Assembly (NCBI RefSeq): GCF_026745355.1
Contig: NC_079209.1
Span: 42,204,824 to 42,268,823, forward strand
Direction: 5' to 3'
From: Beta vulgaris subsp. vulgaris
Taxonomy: Eukaryota; Streptophyta; Magnoliopsida; Caryophyllales; Amaranthaceae
DNA length: 64,000 nt
Shown: one piece after another, positions 1 to 11,053 of the stretch
How the letters are laid out: each line of letters starts with the position of its first letter
Numbering within the stretch: the stretch's first letter is position 1
Notes under the pieces: model-generated
Database searches by the model: none
Seen by the model: only the letters and a program-made list of their open reading frames with translations
Told to the model about the DNA's origin: nothing
Translations under genes and position numbers: made by a program

Positions 1-120
1 CATACACTATATCATATCAATATACACTATATCATTTTAACATACACTATATCATATCAATATACACTATATCATTTCAACATACACTATATGATATTAA
101 CATACACTATATCACATAGA
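1..120. repeat. 20-bp minisatellite, array A
   Basis: About six copies of a 20-bp unit of the form catacactatatcattttaa, with variants in the last seven bases. The array runs off the left edge of the window. It lies just before the splice acceptor of the transposase exon, so it is probably the end of an intron of that gene. The same unit recurs in four further arrays up to position 6640, always in the same orientation. Confidence 0.9.
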
Positions 121-196
121 AATACATTATGTGTTTGTCTATATACTAACACATTAATTCCATAAGGTATTATAACCTCATATTAAAGAGCCACAG

Positions 197-521
197 AATA
201 GAACCAGCTAGAGCAGTGATAGAGGAATGTTTCAAGAAAACAAATTCAAGAGTTGAAGAATTAATGAAGATAGAAGAAGCAAAAGCATCAGCAGAAAAAG
301 CTAAAGCTCATGAGAAAGCATTACGAGAAGCAGCGGCAGCATTGCTAGCTAATGAGAGTCAAGAAAACAACGCACAAGAATCACCACCAATACTAACAGT
401 CTTGGATCCAGATAGAGCAGTCACAAAAGGAAAAGACAACAAGCGAATAAAGGGACACTATGATTTATACAAGAAGGCCTCAAAAAAAGGGAAAAAAGAC
501 ACAAGGAGTTTGGAAGTATAA
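197..521 (+). pseudogene. FAR1/MuDR-like transposase, C-terminal exon (partial)
   Basis: A last exon of about 107 codons. A splice acceptor (ccacag) lies at 191-196 and the open frame closes at 519-521. The protein starts with an amphipathic, Lys/Glu/Ala-rich helix (residues about 15-55), followed by a basic tail containing DRAVTKGKDNKRIKGHYDLY. This layout, a helix then an 'xKGxxxxKRxKG' basic patch, is what follows the MULE/FHY3-FAR1 domain in plant FAR1-related transposases. The Cys/His knuckle that usually ends those proteins is not intact: one frame over, a run resembling it (KEFGSITPKEH) continues to a stop near 540, which suggests a small frameshift. The catalytic part lies left of the window. 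The gene points toward the Ulp1-like gene, tail to tail. The family assignment is from recognition of the tail only and could be wrong. Confidence 0.5.
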
Positions 522-603
522 CTCCAAAAGAACATTTGTTCTAAAATACTTTACCAAAAGAACTATACAATGTTTTAAATCATTTGATATATTTATGAAG
601 TAC

Positions 604-1235
604 ACTGTAATATACACTATATCATTTTAATATACACTATATCACTTTAACATACACTATATCATTTTAACATACACTATATCACTTTAACATACACTAT
701 ATCATTTTAACATACACTATATCACTTTAACATACACTATATCACTTTAACTTACACTATATCATTTTAAAGCACACTATATGATTTTAACATACACTAT
801 ATCACTGTAACATAAACTATATCATTTTAATATACACTATATTACTGTAACATACACTATATCAAAACGGACATTAATCAATTTTTAAAACTATCATAGC
901 CAAAAACACTAACACAACTAACATAATATAATTATAACATACACTATATCATTGTAACATACACTATATCATTTTAACATACACTATATCATTTTAACAT
1001 ACATTATATCATTTTAACATACACTAGCATTTCAACATACATTATATCCTTTTAACATACACTATATCATTCTAACATACACTATATCATTTTAACAAAC
1101 ACTATATCATTTTCACACACAGTATCATATAGAATGATATGTATAGAATAACACAGTATATAAAATATGCACTATATTATGTAGAATAACACTATATCAT
1201 TGAAAACCACACTATATCACTACAAACTACTGTTA
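604..1235. repeat. 20-bp minisatellite, array B
   Basis: Roughly 25 copies of the same 20-bp unit fill the gap between the transposase exon and the 3' end of the Ulp1-like gene. There is an unrelated break near 870-935, and the copies become degenerate after 1110. No coding potential is seen. Because the two genes converge here, transcripts of either that read past their stop would contain the repeat. Confidence 0.9.
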
Positions 1236-2111
1236 GAATACTAAAACTATTTTTAAAATCATTCAAGACTACATAATTACATTGTTTGGAAACCTATTAT
1301 ATCAACACCAACCTAGTACTAAATTAGTAACATTGTTTGTAAAATTAGTGAAATACATCAATATAGTTTTACTTTCCAAATTTGACAGTTAACTTTTCCT
1401 TTGCTGGCTTTTTCTTCTTTGCATCCTCAAGTTGTTTCTTCTTCTTCTCCTGCTGCATTACCTTTCTCAACTCCTGTTATATCCTCTCACTCTCTTCAGC
1501 TTTCTTCCTTCTATTTTTTTCAATTAGAGCAATAGTCTATGATCTCTTTGATCTGAATGATATCACGTTTTCCACAAGCTGACTTCTCTTCTTATTCAGA
1601 TCAGAAAAAATCATGCAACCACACAAAGAGACTCTTGCTGCTTTCCTAATCTTCTCCTGAAAATAAATTAAATAAGTAAGAAACTATATATAAGAAAAAG
1701 ATTAGATAACTCACTTAAAAATAATTATATTAAACTTACATCATTCAAATATGAGCATTCAAACTCTTCAGAGCCTTCAAAAAGTAGCATAAGGACAAGT
1801 ATGTACACACCACAATCCAAATCATATGCACCTTTTTTCCAGCTTCCTTTGACTTCTGTCATTCTCCATAAACCCATATCATCACCTTGAGATTGTGGGA
1901 TTTCATAAGATTGGAAAAGACTTGAAACTCCATTAGCAATGATTGAACTGAGAGTCTCCATCATTTTCTTATATTCCTCATCATCATCCCAAATCTTATT
2001 ATCAATATAGAAAACAGTCCTTTTCTTTGTGTCCAACACAAACAGGACAAAATAATTACCTTCTTTCACCAAAACAGGGAAAAAAACCTACAAAATGAAA
2101 ACAAGTATAAA

Positions 2112-2435
2112 CTACACTATATCATATACAAACATACACTATATCTTTTTAATATACACTATATCATATCAATATACACTAATTATTTGAACATACACTA
2201 TATCATTTAAACATACACAATATCATATCAATATACACTATATCATTTAAACATACACTATATCATATCAATATACACTATATCATTTTAACATACACTA
2301 TATCATATCAATGTAAACTATATCATTTTAACATACACTATATCATATCAATATACACTATATCATTTTAACATAAACTATATCATATCAATATACACTA
2401 TATCATTGTAACATACACTATATCATAATTTCAAA
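2112..2435. repeat. 20-bp minisatellite, array C (intron 5 of the Ulp1-like gene)
   Basis: About 16 copies of the same unit fill nearly all of the 365-bp intron between exons 5 and 6. The commonest pattern here alternates endings 'atatcaa' and 'ttttaac', giving a 40-bp higher-order period through 2150-2400. Confidence 0.9.
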
Positions 2436-3531
2436 AACAGAATTTGTCTCACCAATTCAACACTAGCATCCAATTTTGAAATTTTATTCAAATCTTCAAT
2501 TTGAAACTTCCAGCATGTGATCAAATCATCAATGTGTTTAGCATCATTTTCATCTTCAAACACACTGAATAATGCAGCCTGCAACATAAGAACTCATATT
2601 ATGATGAATAATGCATGCAAAGATAAAGAAATAAACAACATAAAAATATATTACAATAAAGTTCTTACACTCTGAGAAGAAGTAAAATAAAACTTTTTTC
2701 GAGGACAGAGTTCATTCATATTCAACATTCTTGACCAATTATCTAAAACTGATTGAAACATCTCAGTCTCAGTACCAATTGTCCAAATCTCACTCCGAGG
2801 TATAGAGAAGAAGTGTTCATCTAGCTGAAAAATCTCTTCACTACAACAAACAACACAAATTTTAAGAATATTTTCAATAAAAACAATACATTAAACAAAT
2901 TTCAGTCAATAATTTACCTCCCATCTAAAGGATGTTGATTTTCATAACAATAATCAACAGCCTCCCTTAAAAATATTGGAAGAACTTGCATCACATAGTC
3001 AAAATCTTTCATCATCTTAGAATGATGAGTGAATGGACCCCCAACTGCATATTCATCCAGCCTTAGAGTTGACTTGGCTGGACCCCTAGACATAACATTC
3101 TGGAAAGCAGTCCATGTATTTTCCTCAATAATTATGTTTTCAGCTGCCTCATTAAAAACGCTATTGACTACATTGTTGATCACATCGTTGGTTCTCTGAG
3201 TCACTTGAGTCACTATGAAGCTAGGGAATTTAGTAGTAGAAGGATTAGACACTTCTTCGCAACCAGTTGGCAAATCCTTCACAGCTTCTGCAATTGATAT
3301 AATTTCATCAAAGTACTTTTGATAAATTGAACTTGACAAAATTTTGTCAAGATCATCTTGGGAAGGATTTTCAGAAGGAGGATCGCCAACCACATGAGAG
3401 GCCTTCCAACTCTTCAACGAATCTATATCGCAATGAGAGACAGCATCCAAATCCCTCTTCCACAGCAACCACATAGCATGAAGCTCCTGTTAAAATCATA
3501 GCCAAAAACACTATATCAAAACGCACATTAT

Positions 3532-3930
3532 TGTAACATACACTATATCGTTTTAATATACACTATATCATTTTAATATACACTATATCATTTCAACATA
3601 CACTATATCATTTTAAAATACACTATATATATCATTGTAACATACACTATATCATTTGAACATACGCTATATCATTTGAACATACACTATATCATTTGAA
3701 CATACACTATATCATTGTAACATACACTATATCGTTGTAACATACACTATGCCATATTAACATACACTATATCATTTTAACATACACTATATTATTTTAA
3801 CACACACTATATCATTTTAACATATACTACATCATATCAATATACACTATATCATTTTAACATACACTATATGATATTAACATACACTATATCATACCAA
3901 TATACACTATATCACATATAACCAGGCTAT
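3532..3930. repeat. 20-bp minisatellite, array D (intron 2 of the Ulp1-like gene)
   Basis: About 19 copies of the same unit fill the intron between exons 2 and 3 (3487-3969). The splice donor at 3964-3969 and the acceptor at 3487-3489 are kept clear of the array. Confidence 0.9.
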
Positions 3931-5239
3931 ATCAGTCAAAACTCTACTATATCAAAAAATTGAACTTACATCTCTAGCTTGAACAATTATTTCTTCATCA
4001 GTCTGACTTCCTGGCGGAAGCTCAAACTGAATATAAAGCTTGCCCTTCACCTTCCTCTTGGGCGCAGCCTTGTTTGTTGCATCACCACCACTACTTCCAC
4101 CACTTCCTGTATCATCACTCAATACAGGACGTGGTACATACTGAACTTCAATTTTCTTTTGAACCGGCTTCATCCGGTTGAAATCAATTTGCCCATCTTC
4201 AGTGAAGTAAAACTTGGCACTTATTGGATAAGTTTCATCGAGCAAACCACTCCCAAACTTATCACACAGTACTTCACGACGAACTCTCTTCAAATTGACT
4301 CATTATCCCAAAGAGCCAACAGAGGGAGTTGAGTTGGAGGCACCCCATCACCAATTTGTAGGTGATGGAAGTAAATCAACTGCAACAATATTATACAACC
4401 ACTATAATGCGCCCGACCACCTTTAGACCACATTGAGTTCTTGAACAGAACATTTGCATACATTAATCTACCCAAAATATATATTTACACCAATTGTAAT
4501 GAGGAATTTTCCGAACCTCATGTACAGCTAGAACAAGTCGCAAATCAAGCATGTTATTTGCAACTGGAGCTAAAAAAGAAGAAAAGGCAAATAAAACATA
4601 AAGCTTTTTAAACACCTCCCCACCATCCACTAACTTCTTTAGCTCAGAATATGCAGCACTCAAACCAATCTGACCTTTCTCCCGATCAACTTTAAAATAC
4701 TCCTTCCAACTTGCTTTTAAATCAAAATGCGGATTATCCGCATTAGGTCCCCTAGAGACATCCAGCACATCCTGACTTTCAACCATCAGGAACTGAAAGA
4801 CATCATAAACATCATATTGGTTCACTCTGAACTCTTTCCCATAACCCACCTTAAACATCCCCGAACCACCATCGAACCTATCCACCAACCATGCACTCAA
4901 AGCATTGTTAGTCCTCATAATCTTCAAATGCAACAAAGAACCAAAACCTATTTCAGTAACAGCTTTTTTCTGCTCGGAAGTAAAAGCTTCATTCAACTCA
5001 CAAAGCCTTTTACCACAACAATTAGTTCTGAACGGGTTTACTGTATTTTCTTGAGCAACACTGGATATTTTCTTCTTCTTTAGAGATTGCAAGGTTTCAT
5101 TCAGACTTGAATCTCTTACCCTCTTCATGTCTTTTGGTACTTCTTTTATTACTACAATTTGACCAACATTAGTTCCTTCACTAACACCAGGATCACTTCT
5201 TCTATCCTGCTGTCCAATGTGCTCTGCAATAAATAATTG

Positions 5240-6640
5240 TATCATACAATATATCACTATAACATACACTATATCATTTTAACGTACACTATATCATTAT
5301 AACATACACTATATCATTTTAACATACACTATATCATTATAACATACACTATATCACTTTAACATACACTATATCACTGAAACATAAACTATATCACTAT
5401 AACATACACTATATCAAATTAATATACACTATATCATTTTAACAAACACTATATCATATCAATATACACTATATCACTGTAACATACACTATATCATTTT
5501 ACCATACACTATATCCCTTTAAAATACACTATATCATTGTAACATACACTATATCATTCTAACACACACTATATCACTTAAACATACACTATATCACTTT
5601 AACATACACTATATCACTGTAACATACACTATATCATCTTAACACACACTATATCACTTAAACATACACTATATCACTTTAACATACACTATATCACTTT
5701 AACATACACTATATCACTGTAACATACACTATATCATTTTAATATACATTATATCACTGTAACATACACTATATCATTATAACATACACTATATCACTTA
5801 AACATACACTATATCATTGTAACATACACTATATCACTGTAACATACACTATATCATTGTAACATACACTATATCACTTTAACATACATTATATCACTGT
5901 AACATACACTATATCATCTTAACACACACTATATCACTTAAACATACACTATATCACTTTAACATACACTATATCACTGTAACATACACTATATCATTTT
6001 AATATACACTATATCACTTTAACATACACTATATCATTTTAACATACACTATATATCATTATAATATACACTATATCACTTTAACATAAACTATATCATT
6101 TCAATATACACTATATCACTATAACATACACTATATCATATCAATATACACTATATCACTATAACATACACTATGTCATATCAATATACACTATATCACT
6201 TAAACATACACTATATCATTTTAACATACATTATATCATTATACACTCTATCACTGTAACATACACTATATCATATCCATATACACTATATCATTTTAAC
6301 ATACACTATATAACTTTAACATACACTATATCACTGTAACATACACTATATCACTGTAACATACACTATATCATTTTAATATACACTATATCATTTTAAC
6401 ATACACTATATCACTTTAATATACACTATATCACTTTGACATACACTATATCATTGTAACATACACTACATCACTTTAACATACACTATATCATTGTAAC
6501 ATACACTATATCATTTTAACATACACTATATCACTTTAACATACACTATATCATATCAAAAACACATAATCTGGTGTCAATATACACTGTCATATTTAAC
6601 ATACACTATATCATCTGAAAATACACTATAATGTCAAAAC
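5240..6640. repeat. 20-bp minisatellite, array E (intron 1 of the Ulp1-like gene)
   Basis: The largest array, about 68 copies of the 20-bp unit, makes up most of the 1.64-kb first intron (5224-6864). The core tacactatatca is very well kept while the seven bases after it vary among a few types (ctttaac, ctgtaac, ttttaac, atcaata). Blocks of several units recur within it (for example 5560-5720 and 5900-6000), which points to segmental duplication inside the array. Confidence 0.92.
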
Positions 6641-6994
6641 ACATATATCATATCATCACAGGAATCACACAATTACAAAATATTGATTCAAAAATAAACC
6701 TAAAAAAAAGCTGAACTCCAAAAATCGAACAAAAATCAACAGAAATTTATCATACAATAAAAATCGCACAAAAAATTGAACGATGAGTAATTGAACTACA
6801 AAACATCAAAACTACAAAAAGTATAAGAAATTATAGTAAAAACTAAAATCAACAACATAATTACCATCAGTATGAGAAGTTCCAGTAACCTCCGGAACTT
6901 TTGCACGATCACCAAGACCAAGCGATGAACGCAAACCTCTACGTTTTGGAGCATTTCGGTTACCAATCGTCTTCTTTCCCATTGCTAAATTCAA

Positions 6995-7263
6995 GATTAA
7001 CCAGAACTCAAAAAGAAGAAATTATGGCAGAGAGAGATTAAACAAAACTAAACTTGAAGAGAGAGAAAATGAAGAACTTAGGGCAAAGAAGTTTTAATTG
7101 AGAGAAAAAATGCATAAGTTAGTGGGAGGAGGTTATGACGAGAGAGAAGATGAAACAAGACAGTATCTGAACAAATCTGAGGAGAGAGAAAATATTAGGA
7201 GAGATAAAAACCGAACGCGCCAAAAACTGAAAAGCGTATAATAAACTCACGTGATATGGATCG
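6995..7263 (-). promoter_or_regulatory. 5' flank of the Ulp1-like gene and element edge
   Basis: This A- and AG-rich stretch precedes the first Met codon of the Ulp1-like gene. Repeated agagagaa tracts (GAGA-type on the plus strand, CT-rich in the direction of transcription) at 7030-7200 resemble a plant 5' leader. It also has an ACGTGA element at 7250-7255. I see no convincing TATA box. Confidence 0.3.
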
Positions 7264-7288
7264 GGTGCACACTAAGTTAGTGTGCACC
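7264..7288. repeat. Near-perfect palindrome at the probable element end
   Basis: GGTGCACACTAA and its exact reverse complement are separated by a single G. It sits about 270 bp upstream of the Ulp1-like start codon and close to where transposon-like sequence gives way to ordinary AT-rich DNA, so it may belong to the terminal repeat of the element. The other terminus is outside the window, so this cannot be confirmed here. Confidence 0.6.
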
Positions 7289-7639
7289 GGGTTCATATTA
7301 GTTTTTTTACCTACAAAAACCTTCCAATAACTCATAAATATATTTTAAAGTATAAGCCTTTATCTTTTCCCTTGAGAAAAGTGTACTCCAACTTTCTTCT
7401 TTATACAGTTATAATAAAAAGAAAAAAATAGTATTTTGTGCTACAACTATTAATAATGAGAAAATTAGAACATCTACATGTCAAACTATATCATAAAAAA
7501 TTAGCGTAATAAAATTAAAGGAGAAGAACAATCTTTTAGAAAACGATATAACCAATTATTAATAAAAAATAAATAACCTTATAAGTCGAATATAGTGAAA
7601 TAATTTATGTAAAGGGGCTTATTTTTTGGTCATTTGAAA

Positions 7640-8480
7640 TTCTCCAAATGAGCAAAATTCTAATCATTTTTAATTGTTTCTTCTCATTCACCTAAATGAG
7701 CAAACTTTCTCAAATATGCAAACATTTTTGCTCTTTGGAGAAAATATGAGCAGAAAATGAGCAAATGCTTTGCCCTAATGAGCAAATATCGCTCGTTTTC
7801 TCAAATGCGCATAAGTGTTTGCTCATTTTGAAACTGCATTAGTGATCTCAAATATGTCCATCAGTGATGAACCCCGAAACTTCAATATTTGTTTTTGCCA
7901 TTGATGAAGCCCGACTTTCACAAATCATATTTTACAGTTCATTCAATTTCATTAACCATGTAAAGCGAAACCATAAATGAAAGAGAAATTTGAAAGTGAT
8001 AAATAATGGAGGAGAGAGGATCTTTAATTTGATGTAAGAGAAACAATGGATGTATGAGAAAACTAAAACTAGCGTTGATTCTTTATTCATATTTTGCATT
8101 ATCAATCATTAATGCGCCCTTGAAGATTTTGAGAAACTTTAATGTTGATTCTCAAATCTAGAAACAATTTCACCAGTGACGAAATTCAAAGTTCTAGTAT
8201 TTGTTGTTGTTGTTCATTAATTTCAATAAAGGTTGCAAATTTGAAGGAGAGAGCTAGAAAAAACAATGTAGCAGAAAATTTTGGAGGTAAAAACAATTAA
8301 GGAAAGAGAAATTTGGAGGTGACAAACAATAGAGGAGAAAGAAATTTGGAGGTTAGAGAAGCAATGGAGGTAAGAGAAACAATGAAGTTGAAGTAGAGGA
8401 AAGAAATGAGTAAGATGATTAGTGATAAGTGATTAAAACTGAATAAAATTTTGCTCATTTTGAAAATTTCTAATAATATT
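7640..8480. mobile_element. Possible inverted-repeat element with TGAGCAAA motifs
   Basis: The left end (GAAATTCTCCAAATGAGCAA, 7637-7656) and the reverse complement of the right end near 8450-8475 (GAAATTTTCAAAATGAGCAA) match as imperfect terminal inverted repeats of about 30 bp. Many TGAGCAAA / TTTGCTCA copies cluster at 7640-7830. No coding region is visible. The boundaries are approximate and no target duplication was identified. Confidence 0.4.
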
Positions 8481-8508
8481 TCCTGTGGATGTATCATACT
8501 ACTTTTTA

Positions 8509-8755
8509 GGGCCTGTTCTCCCCAACTTATTTTCAGTTTAGTTCGTTCAGTTCAATTCAGCTCAATTCAATTCAGTTCAATTCAATTCAGTTCAGTTAGT
8601 TCAGCCTTGGACAATACTTTTACTCTCACATATCAATATTCATTTCAGTTCACTTCAATTCAGTTCTGATCAATTCAATTCAGTTGAGTTGAGTTCAATC
8701 CAGTTCAGTTCAGTTCAGTTCAATTCAGTTGTTTTATGCCGAAGAGAACATGCCC
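8509..8755 (+). mobile_element. Tourist-like MITE with TTCAG arrays (copy 1)
   Basis: Its ends are GGGCCTGTTCTC and GAGAACATGCCC (inverted), flanked by a TTA duplication at 8506-8508 and 8756-8758. The inside is built of short cagttcaattcag-type repeats. A three-base TTA duplication with GGGCC ends is typical of PIF/Harbinger (Tourist) elements. Related copies lie at 55579-55998 and 59454-60312. Confidence 0.85.
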
Positions 8756-9298
8756 TTAATACTCCCTTCATTTTCTTTTGTTGTTCATGTAATCCCCATT
8801 GGAAAATTTTAATATTTTGTTCATATTTTGAATCTTTTCATAAATAATTTAATTTAAAAATTAAATTTTTCGTTACTTTTATGTTGCAATAAATGTGTTC
8901 ACACTATTTAATAGTCATTTTTTTACCTTTTAACCCCTTAAACTTTTGCCTATTTAATTGTCTAACATAGACTAACTCAAAGAGCAATAAATGTGTTCAT
9001 ACTAGTTTGTTTTTACTTTACTATTTTACCCCTTAAATTTTTTGTATCATTGATTGTCTAACATAAAAGAATCAAAAGGGTAAAAATCTTTGTTTTTAGT
9101 TAATTTAATTTTATTTTTATGGAAACAAGAAACTACAAAATACCATAAAAAGGGAGGCAATATTTGTAGGTGTGTGGATATTAGAGTAGTCAGTCATCAA
9201 ATTATACTATTGTTAATTAAATACATAGATACTGAAAAGTAATACTTCTATTAAATTGGTTAATTAGACTTCTTTTCATAATATTTTTTTTTTATTAT

Positions 9299-9658
9299 GA
9301 AAAATTGACGATAGAGGTCTCAACTTTGGGTGATAATTTTTTAGAGGTCTGAACTATTGATTAACCTGTGTAGGTCCCAACTTTAAGGGGTATTAACTTT
9401 TAGCGGGCCTTAGTGACTTGAAACTGCTTAATAGGTCATAACATGTAAAACTTGTAAAACTTGCGTCACACATAAAGGGTTAATTGAGGGAGGGAAGTAG
9501 GAACTAGGTGAGATTTTTTAAAAAATTGTCAGTTTCAAGTCACCGAGGCCGGCTAAAAGTTAAGACCCCCTAAAGTTGGGACCTACATAGGTTAATCAAT
9601 AGTTCAAACCTTTTAAAAATTATATCCCAAAGTTCAGACCTCTATTGTCAATTTTTCC
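9299..9658. mobile_element. Fold-back MULE-type MITE
   Basis: Two arms of about 128 bp (9299-9426 and 9530-9656) are inverted copies with few mismatches, separated by about 100 bp. The ends begin GAAAAATTGAC. A 9-bp direct repeat, ttttattat, flanks it at 9290-9298 and 9659-9667, the target-duplication length of Mutator-like elements. The flanking site is low-complexity, so the duplication is a little less certain than the arms. Confidence 0.8.
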
Positions 9659-10028
9659 TTTTATTATTTATATCTTTAATTATATTTTAATAAAAATTAT
9701 AAACATTTAATATAACTAAAATCGTATATTAAAACTAATTTAATAACATCTCATGTGATTTTATTTTTTCTTATGGCACGTTCGGTAACACTGTAGTATT
9801 CTACTTTTTGTTTTTTTTGTTTTTTATAGTCATATTTTATATATTTTATAAAGGATCAGAATTACTTACACCTATTAGAATAATGATAATTTTGAAAATT
9901 AACAATAAAAAAGGAGAAACCACTTTTTTTACTTTCATGTTTTAGGTTTTTCTGTTTTCAAAAAAACTAAAAAGGGGAAACAAAAACAATGACGAACATT
10001 ACCCTTACAAGTTAGTTAAAATTTACTA

Positions 10029-10319
10029 CTACTTTCGTTTCAAATTAATCTACACATTTTCTATTTTGATCTGTTTCTTTTTTATCAACACACTATGTTT
10101 TTTTTCTATTTTTGATAATATGTCACATCTACTTTCTCCTATTTTTCCACCCGTGTCATCCCCTTTTTAATATTTTAACTTACTTTTTAGTTTCTTTCTC
10201 CCACTTTTCAGTTTTTCTCTCCATATTTTTAGTTTATCTCTCATACTTTTGCACTTTCTTATTGATTTCCCCCCCCCCCCCCAAAGTAAAGTGTGTATAT
10301 TAATTTGAAATAGAGATAG
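10029..10319. mobile_element. Stowaway MITE
   Basis: Inverted ends read CTACTTTCGTTTCAAATTAA and CTATCTCTATTTCAAATTAA, next to TA on each side (10027-10028 and 10320-10321). A run of 12 C lies inside at about 10269-10281. It is non-coding. Confidence 0.75.
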
Positions 10320-10374
10320 TATTAGCTAGAGATTTGGATCTACACTACACCAAGACTCTATACTATATAGAATA

Positions 10375-10621
10375 CTTCTTCTGTTTCATAACAAGTGACA
10401 GACTTTCCTTATTTAGAATAATCACAATAAGTGAAACCCAGCTCTAAATAGTAAAAAAAAAAAGTTCACTCTTATTACAAATATACCACCCAAAAAGTAA
10501 GAGGGGACCACAATTTCAATACGTCTTCACTCTACTCTACTGTGGTCTTAACTTTCTCTCTCTAAATTCCTTGATAACTCCCCACTTTCTCTATGTTTCA
10601 CTTATTGTGAAACAGAGGAAG
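10375..10621. mobile_element. Stowaway MITE
   Basis: Inverted ends are CTTCTTCTGTTTCATAACAA and CTTCCTCTGTTTCACAATAA with TA duplications at 10373-10374 and 10622-10623. It shares its end sequence with the outer element at 23499-24082 and so belongs to the same subfamily. Confidence 0.85.
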
Positions 10622-10738
10622 TATACATATTAGAAATAGAATATACTGTATATGCATAAAGTATCACAATTCGCTGAGATTATAATTAGAATTTCTCTTT
10701 TTATTGGTAGATGAATTATATTATATCATTAAAAGATA

Positions 10739-11051
10739 CTGCCTCCGTTTCCTAAAGATCTTCCCTCTTTCTGTTTAAGTGCGTTTCCAAAAGATCTTTC
10801 CTATTTTACTTTATTCCTTATTTGGATTTTTTTCCCCTTTTTACCCTCTCATGTCTCTATCATATGGTCCACCATTACATTATTAACTCAATTTTACTCC
10901 ATTTCTCTCTCCTACTTTAACCCCTTTTATTTATTTATTTATCTTAACCCCTTTCTCTCTCCTATTTTACCCACCCCACACCCCACACAATGGATCTTCC
11001 TTGGTATCTGTAGAAACAGTAACAAGGAAGATCTTTACGAAACGGAGATAG
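10739..11051. mobile_element. Stowaway MITE
   Basis: Inverted ends are CTGCCTCCGTTTCCTAAAGA and CTATCTCCGTTTCGTAAAGA, followed inward by TCTTCC, with TA on both sides. The middle is CT-rich. It is non-coding. Confidence 0.85.
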
Positions 11052-11053
11052 TA

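Larger units (their letters stand above)
1369..6994 (-). pseudogene. Ulp1-like (C48 cysteine peptidase) gene of a MULE, seven exons, decayed
   Basis: My exon model on the minus strand is 6994-6865, 5223-3970, 3486-2918, 2840-2669, 2578-2453, 2087-1740 and 1656-1369. Every junction has GT and AG, and all phases agree. It would encode about 960 residues. Exon 1 is basic (MGKKTIGNRNAPKRRG). Exon 2 carries the N-terminal domain usual in plant transposon Ulp1-like proteins (CCGKRLCELNEAF, then IGFGSLLHLK). Exon 6 holds the peptidase core, with FYIDN supplying Asp and DCGVY supplying Cys (Cys codon at 1812-1814). Exon 7 is a Lys/Glu-rich coiled tail. Ulp1 proteases cleave SUMO conjugates; MULE-borne ULP genes are known from Arabidopsis (KAONASHI). 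Damage: a frameshift near 4470, a one-base frameshift at 4291-4294, stops at 1537-1539 and 1477-1479, and Asn (codon 2055-2057) where the catalytic His is expected. Confidence 0.85.

Noticed and set aside
5240..6640. Regular 20-bp repeats as a CRISPR array
   Set aside because: The units are contiguous, with no unique spacers, in a plant nuclear context with introns; it is a minisatellite.
7264..7305. Helitron 3' end (hairpin followed by TTAG-T)
   Set aside because: The final bases are TTAG rather than CTRR, the gene content is MULE/Ulp1 rather than Rep-helicase, and no TC start can be paired with it in the window.
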